Shown: positions 59,861 to 64,000 of the stretch, piece by piece
Layout of the letters: every line of letters begins with the position of its first letter
Numbering within the stretch: the stretch's first letter is position 1
Origin: an uncultured Bacilli bacterium
Lineage (GTDB): Bacteria > Bacillota_I > Bacilli_A > RF39 > UBA660
Length of the DNA: 64,000 bases
Reading direction: 5' to 3'
NCBI GenBank assembly: GCA_934177995.1
Contig: CAKPPW010000004.1
Span: forward strand, 1 to 64,000
The notes under the pieces: model-generated
Told to the model about the DNA's origin: nothing
What the model saw: only the letters and a program-made list of their open reading frames with translations
The model's database searches: none
Translations under genes and position numbers: made by a program

Positions 59861-61017
59861 TAGTCCTTTTCTTAGTAGCAAGTTTACTAGTTATCAGTAT
59901 TGTCTTTCTAGCTAATCAAAAAGTCAAAGTAGAAGTAAGTTTAAGTGATGATTTAACTTTTGAAGTTTATAGCAAGGTAGAACTAGATAGTGTTATTAAG
60001 TCAATTAATGGCACTTTTAAAAATAGAGAGTTAGATACTAAAAAGGTAGGAAACCACTCTTATACTATTAATTATAAGAATGATGATAATCGGCTAGCTA
60101 GCTACACATTTACTTATGAAGTAGTAGATACAACTCCACCAGTTATCTCTTTAAGTAGCTTATACTATGTTGATTTAGGTTCTACTGAAGACTTTGCTAA
60201 AGAAGTGTTTTGCGGTGATAACTATGATGATAAGCCTACTTGTCAAGTAGTAGGGGACTATGACTTTAATACACTAGGAGATTATCCATTAGTTTATGAA
60301 GCAATAGATTCTAGTGGCAATGTTACAAGAAGTGACTTTACTATTACAGTAAGAGAAAAGAGTGATTATCAAATACCTAGTAATAAAGAAATAGTTGATT
60401 TTAAAGATTTTTATAATGAGAATAAGACTGATAATACATTAATTGGTATAGATGTATCTAAGTGGCAGGGTGATATTGATTATGATAAAGTAAAAGAAGC
60501 GGGTGTTGAATTTGCTTTTATCAGAATAGGGACAAGAAGTGGAATAGATGGTGAGTTTATCCTTGATCCTAAATTTAAAAGAAATCTAGAAGGTTTTAAG
60601 AAAGCAGGCATTAAGACAGGAGTTTATTTCTATTCTTATGCTAAAAATAAGAAGGATGCTAAGAAAGAAGCAGAGTTTGTCTTAAAAGAATTAAATGGAA
60701 ATGATCTTGCTCTACCTATAGTTTTTGATTGGGAAAACTTTTCTATATATCAAGAGTTTAATCTATCATTTTATCATCTAGAAGAAGTAGTAGAAACATT
60801 CCTTACTACTATTGAAAAAGAAAACTATCAAGGAATGTTATATGGTAGTAAATACTACTTAGAAAATGTTTTCACTAATAATAACTATGCTACTTGGTTA
60901 GCACACTATACAGATATTACTACCTATCAGAAAGACTATAATGTTTGGCAGAAGACTGATAGAGGTAAAGTAGAAGGAATAGATACTTTAGTAGATTTAG
61001 ATATACTATATAAATAG
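59845..61017 (+). CDS. Secreted GH25 lysozyme with Ig-like domain
   Basis: 390 residues. N-terminal signal/anchor (IIVLFLVASLLVISIVFLA). A bacterial Ig-like DUF5011-type domain (about 95-170) holds VDTTPPVISLS and YEAIDSSGNVTRSDFTITV. The GH25 domain runs from residue 195: LIGIDVSKWQGDIDYDKVKE, FAFIRIGTRSG, GVYFYSYAKNKKDAKKEAEF and catalytic DWE in LPIVFDWENFS. It cleaves peptidoglycan outside the membrane, for growth or spore wall remodelling. Overlaps mutS. Confidence 0.92.
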   Translation: MRKSIIVLFLVASLLVISIVFLANQKVKVEVSLSDDLTFEVYSKVELDSVIKSINGTFKNRELDTKKVGNHSYTINYKNDDNRLASYTFTYEVVDTTPPVISLSSLYYVDLGSTEDFAKEVFCGDNYDDKPTCQVVGDYDFNTLGDYPLVYEAIDSSGNVTRSDFTITVREKSDYQIPSNKEIVDFKDFYNENKTDNTLIGIDVSKWQGDIDYDKVKEAGVEFAFIRIGTRSGIDGEFILDPKFKRNLEGFKKAGIKTGVYFYSYAKNKKDAKKEAEFVLKELNGNDLALPIVFDWENFSIYQEFNLSFYHLEEVVETFLTTIEKENYQGMLYGSKYYLENVFTNNNYATWLAHYTDITTYQKDYNVWQKTDRGKVEGIDTLVDLDILYK

Positions 61018-61026
61018 AGGTGGCAT

Positions 61027-62322
61027 ATGGAAAGTATAATTGTAAAAAATAATATCTTAAGTAAAGAAGAATTAGAAAACTTATTAAAATATTATCACCA
61101 AGAAAGAAGAATAAATAAACCACTATTACTGATAAGTGAAGATAGAATTAACTATTTAGATATCTTTAAGAGGGAATTTTCTAATCTTACTGTTTATAAT
61201 AATAATATAAAGATAGAAGAGTTTGACTATATCTTTGATTTTCTAGGTAGCAGTAAATATCTAGATAAAGATACTATCACTAGATTAAATAAGCTTGATA
61301 GAACAGTAAGTATTGATATTAATGCTTCACTATCTAACATTAATGGACTGGGTACGGATATATTAAAATCAAGAGAAACAATAGTTTATCAGGCTTATCA
61401 ACCAGGTCATTTTCTAAATATGGCAAAAGATTATATTGGTAAATTAATATTATATAAGGATAAAGATACTTTATCTAATATTAATCTTTTAGAAATGACG
61501 GATATAAAAGAGTATTTTCCTGAAAGACTAAACTTTTCTAATAAAGGTAGTTATGGTAAGAGTTATTTAATTGGTGGTAGTATCTCTTATAGTGGAGCGA
61601 TTAAACTAGCTAACCTATCTTTAACTAGTTTACTTGCTGGTACAGGAAGAGCAACGTTAGTTGTTGATAGAAAATTAACAGATATAGTAGCTCCTTATCT
61701 TTTAGAGAGTACTTTAATGTGTCTTGATGATATAGAACAGTTAAATACTATTATTAATGATAGTACAGCTACTTTATTTGGACCCGGTCTTGATATTAGT
61801 AAGTGGAATAAAATGATTCTAGATTATTTGCTTACTAATAGTAAAACACCGTTAATAATAGATGCTTCTGGATTAGCAATGATAGATAAGTCTTTACCAT
61901 TAAATAAAAAATGTGAAGTTGTTTTAACACCACATCCTAAAGAATTTGCAAGACTAATTGATAAGAGTGTTGAAGAAGTCTTAGAAAATCCAGTAGAACT
62001 AGCTATTTCCTTTGCTAAAAAGTATAAAGTTATTTTACTCTTGAAAGGGACTACTACTATCGTAACAGATGGTGATTACACTTACTTTGTAAATGAAGGC
62101 CATGCTGGTATGGCTACTGCAGGCAGTGGTGATGTCTTATCAGGAATATTAACAGGTCTTGTTAGCTATAATAAAGTATCACCTAAATTAATAGCTGCTG
62201 CTAGCTTTCTTGCTGGCTATTCAGCTTCTCTTGCTTTAAATACAACTAATGACATATCGTATATGGCAAGAGATACAATAAAATTTATTCCTCAAGCTAT
62301 AAATGATATCAGGAAATCATAA
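61027..62322 (+). CDS. nnrD: NAD(P)H-hydrate dehydratase with degenerate epimerase domain
   Basis: 431 residues. The C-terminal ribokinase-like domain carries GKSYLIGGSISYSGAIKLAN, LLAGTGRATLVVD, VVLTPHPKEFARL, LLKGTTTIVTDG and GMATAGSGDVLSGILTGLV, typical of ADP/ATP-dependent NAD(P)HX dehydratase. The first 150 residues occupy the place of the NnrE epimerase but are short and lack its usual glycine-rich start, so that half may be inactive. It repairs hydrated NADH and NADPH. SD AGAGGTGG. Confidence 0.9.
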   Translation: MESIIVKNNILSKEELENLLKYYHQERRINKPLLLISEDRINYLDIFKREFSNLTVYNNNIKIEEFDYIFDFLGSSKYLDKDTITRLNKLDRTVSIDINASLSNINGLGTDILKSRETIVYQAYQPGHFLNMAKDYIGKLILYKDKDTLSNINLLEMTDIKEYFPERLNFSNKGSYGKSYLIGGSISYSGAIKLANLSLTSLLAGTGRATLVVDRKLTDIVAPYLLESTLMCLDDIEQLNTIINDSTATLFGPGLDISKWNKMILDYLLTNSKTPLIIDASGLAMIDKSLPLNKKCEVVLTPHPKEFARLIDKSVEEVLENPVELAISFAKKYKVILLLKGTTTIVTDGDYTYFVNEGHAGMATAGSGDVLSGILTGLVSYNKVSPKLIAAASFLAGYSASLALNTTNDISYMARDTIKFIPQAINDIRKS

Positions 62323-62370
62323 TATAGACTTTATTCTTTCAATTTGGTAGAATATGGCTAAGGAGGTACT

Positions 62371-63111
62371 ATGTTAAATTTTATTGTATGTGATGATGAT
62401 CAATTTTTTAGACAAGGAATGAAAAAGCAGATAGATGACTATATGATGAATACTGATATGGATTATAAAGTTTATCCATTTGCTGGGTATGATAAGGAGT
62501 TTGAAGAATTAGCCAAAAAAGAAATTGGTTTTAAAGTGTATTTCCTAGACATTAAAACTAATTATGGTTCTGGAATAGATGCGGCTAGATACATAAGAGA
62601 GATGTTAGAAGATTGGAATTCTATTATCATAATAGTTTCTTCCTTTAGTGAATATCGTTATGAAATAATAACTAATAGATTATTTGTGTTAGACTTTATT
62701 AGTAAACTTGATAGTTGCACAAGAAAAATGCATGAAGTACTAGATATTGTTATGAAAAGTTATCGGGGTAAAGATAGATGTCTAACATATCAAAGGAAAA
62801 GGGTATATTCAAAAATAGAACTTAAATATATATATTATATAATAAGAGAACCAGATAGTAAGATTTGTACTGTCTATGCTTCTCATGGAGAGTATGAAGT
62901 ACCACTTAGTCTAAGTCAGATTAAGGAACAATTAGATGGAAGATTCTTTCAAGTATATAGAAATTGTATTATAAACTTAGATAGAGTTACTTCTGTCGAC
63001 TTTAAAAAAGATATAATTAAATTTGATAATGGATATTATCTTGAGAAGATGTCTAGATATAAAAAACATCTATTATTAGATTTGTTTAGAGGAAAGAAGG
63101 ATGACTTATAA
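62371..63111 (+). CDS. LytTR-family response regulator
   Basis: 246 residues. Receiver domain with FIVCDDDQFFRQGM and phospho-acceptor Asp in KVYFLDIKTNYGSGIDAARY; LytTR DNA-binding domain with YQRKRVYSKIELKYIYYIIR, EVPLSLSQIKEQLDGRFFQV and YRNCIINLDRVTSVDF. This is the AgrA/ComE type, usually paired with a peptide-sensing kinase. No kinase gene is adjacent. SD AAGGAGGT; the stop overlaps the next ATG by one base. Confidence 0.9.
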   Translation: MLNFIVCDDDQFFRQGMKKQIDDYMMNTDMDYKVYPFAGYDKEFEELAKKEIGFKVYFLDIKTNYGSGIDAARYIREMLEDWNSIIIIVSSFSEYRYEIITNRLFVLDFISKLDSCTRKMHEVLDIVMKSYRGKDRCLTYQRKRVYSKIELKYIYYIIREPDSKICTVYASHGEYEVPLSLSQIKEQLDGRFFQVYRNCIINLDRVTSVDFKKDIIKFDNGYYLEKMSRYKKHLLLDLFRGKKDDL

Positions 63112-64000
63112 TGTTACCTAAGAAAATAGAAGAAAAAATAATTAGTGAGATTAAGGCTCTTGGTCTTGATATGATAGAAGAAGCTGGAAGTGGACATCCA
63201 GGTATTGTTTTAGGAGCGGCTCCTATTCTTTATACTTTGTATTTAAATCATTTAAAGTTTGATGCTACTAATCCAGACTTTTATAATCGTGATAGATTTA
63301 TAATGAGTGCAGGACATGGTTCTAGCTTACTTTATTCCATTCTTTATTTTGCTGGATATGATTTATCACTTGATGATTTAAAGGCTTTTAGAAGATTAAA
63401 TTCTAAGACACCAGGACATCCTGAGTATAAAAAAACACCAGGAGTTGAAATGACAACTGGACCTTTAGGGCAAGGCTTTGCTACGGCTGTTGGGTATGCC
63501 ATAGCTGAAAAACATACGGAAGCTTTAATCAATAGAAAAGAAAAGTTAATTGATTATAATATTTACTGTTTATGTGGTGATGGTGATTTGATGGAAGGGG
63601 TTAGCTATGAAGCGGCCTCTCTTGCTGGAAGTTTAAAACTAGATAATTTAATAGTACTTTATGACTCTAATAAAGTAACAATGGATGGCAAGATAGATAA
63701 TGTCTTTGATGAAGATATTACTTTAAGATTTGAAAGTATGCACTGGAATGTTTTAACAACAAGTGATGATCCACAAGATATCGATGATGCTATTATAAAA
63801 GCAAAAGAATCTGATAAACCAACCATCATTCAAGTAGCAACGACAATTGGTAAAGACTCTAGTCTAGCTGGTAGTAATAAAAGCCATTCTGGTTGTTTTG
63901 ATAAAGAAGAAGTAACTAAGATAAAAACTACTCTTGGGGTTCGTGATATTCCTTTTACCATTAGTAATGAAGCAGTAGAAGAGTTTAGAGGTTATATCAG
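63111..64000 (+). CDS. tkt: Transketolase, N-terminal part (runs off the window)
   Basis: The frame is open from the ATG at 63111 to the window end (about 296 residues). It begins MLPKKIEEKIISEIKALGLD. Thiamine-diphosphate enzyme motifs: EEAGSGHPGIVLGAAPILYT, RDRFIMSAGHGSSLLYS, TGPLGQGFATAVGYA, and the metal/TPP motif LCGDGDLMEGVSYEAASLAG followed by LDNLIVLYDSNKVTMDG. It is part of the non-oxidative pentose phosphate pathway. It overlaps the LytTR stop by one base (TAATG). Confidence 0.93.
   Translation, partial: MLPKKIEEKIISEIKALGLDMIEEAGSGHPGIVLGAAPILYTLYLNHLKFDATNPDFYNRDRFIMSAGHGSSLLYSILYFAGYDLSLDDLKAFRRLNSKTPGHPEYKKTPGVEMTTGPLGQGFATAVGYAIAEKHTEALINRKEKLIDYNIYCLCGDGDLMEGVSYEAASLAGSLKLDNLIVLYDSNKVTMDGKIDNVFDEDITLRFESMHWNVLTTSDDPQDIDDAIIKAKESDKPTIIQVATTIGKDSSLAGSNKSHSGCFDKEEVTKIKTTLGVRDIPFTISNEAVEEFRGYI

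Noticed and set aside
1..64000. CRISPR arrays, prophage or complete insertion sequences
   Set aside because: No regularly spaced repeats, phage structural genes or transposase genes were seen; the Rpn-like gene is the only transposase-related protein.

Overview
The window is AT-rich (roughly 30% GC by eye). It looks like the chromosome of an endospore-forming, low-GC Gram-positive bacterium of the Bacillota, probably a gut-type member of the Bacilli or a relative. The evidence is a gerA-type germinant receptor operon (gerAA, gerAC, gerAB), the spore protein gene sspI, spoVB, a DnaB-type helicase-loading protein, Bacillus-like tRNAs and strong AGGAGG ribosome binding sites. Trp is encoded by TGG throughout, and TGA serves as a stop (for example in ATGA gene overlaps), so the standard bacterial code applies.

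Layout. 0-1.9 kb: the 3' part of a large secreted protein gene (copy A) with a hypervariable 90-bp segment, then a candidate structured RNA. 1.9-9.5 kb: a two-component system, spoVB, a membrane coiled-coil protein, dnaB, tdk and a hypothetical. 9.5-15.6 kb: tRNA-Arg(CCT), then small hypotheticals, a gene remnant, TspO, a frameshifted metallopeptidase and a 927-residue unknown protein. 15.6-21.4 kb: nfeD-SPFH, an Rpn/YhgA-like nuclease with a separate copy of its own C-terminus, sspI, lemA and a DUF2207 protein. 21.4-28.3 kb: the germinant receptor operon, a second two-component system, an SDR enzyme and a coiled-coil protein. 28.3-33.2 kb: tRNA-Met, pepF, a NUDIX protein and unknown or broken genes. 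33.2-41.8 kb: rnr, an 18-codon ORF with its own terminator, glmS, tRNA-Arg(CCG), a methyltransferase-like gene, mtnN, an HD phosphohydrolase and a DUF11-like gene with an A9 tract. 41.8-47 kb: tRNA-Thr(GGT), a LysR regulator and mostly unknown genes. 47-53.5 kb: a MATE-cytidylate-kinase-like fusion, two plsC genes around an acyl-CoA synthetase, a frameshifted queuosine-precursor transporter and mgtC. 53.5-55.9 kb: repeats, two small ORFs and copy B of the variable surface protein. 55.9-64 kb: rarA, mutS, a GH25 lysozyme, nnrD, a LytTR regulator and the start of a transketolase.

The most notable signal is the pair of secreted proteins at 1-1698 and 54045-55922. They are collinear without one indel and share a 365-bp stretch of complete identity. 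They then differ at 14 of 30 codons in a 90-bp segment. In all 14 codons the third base is kept while base 1 and/or 2 changes, and the segment ends in an identical GC-rich block. This is the signature of the variable region of a diversity-generating retroelement (adenine-directed mutagenic retrohoming). No reverse transcriptase or template repeat is visible here, so the machinery would have to act from elsewhere in the genome.

Second-tier signals are: an Rpn nuclease gene with an internal start plus a free-standing duplicate of that short C-terminal protein; an SD-led 18-aa peptide gene between glmS and rnr; a 16-aa ORF with a G9 tract upstream of copy B; and several genes split by single-base shifts or one stop codon (zinc metallopeptidase, queuosine transporter, DUF11-like protein, membrane protein, pepF start). 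Several of these could be sequencing errors in homopolymers, which raw reads would show.

All functional calls are by eye from the translated sequence. No database search was run.
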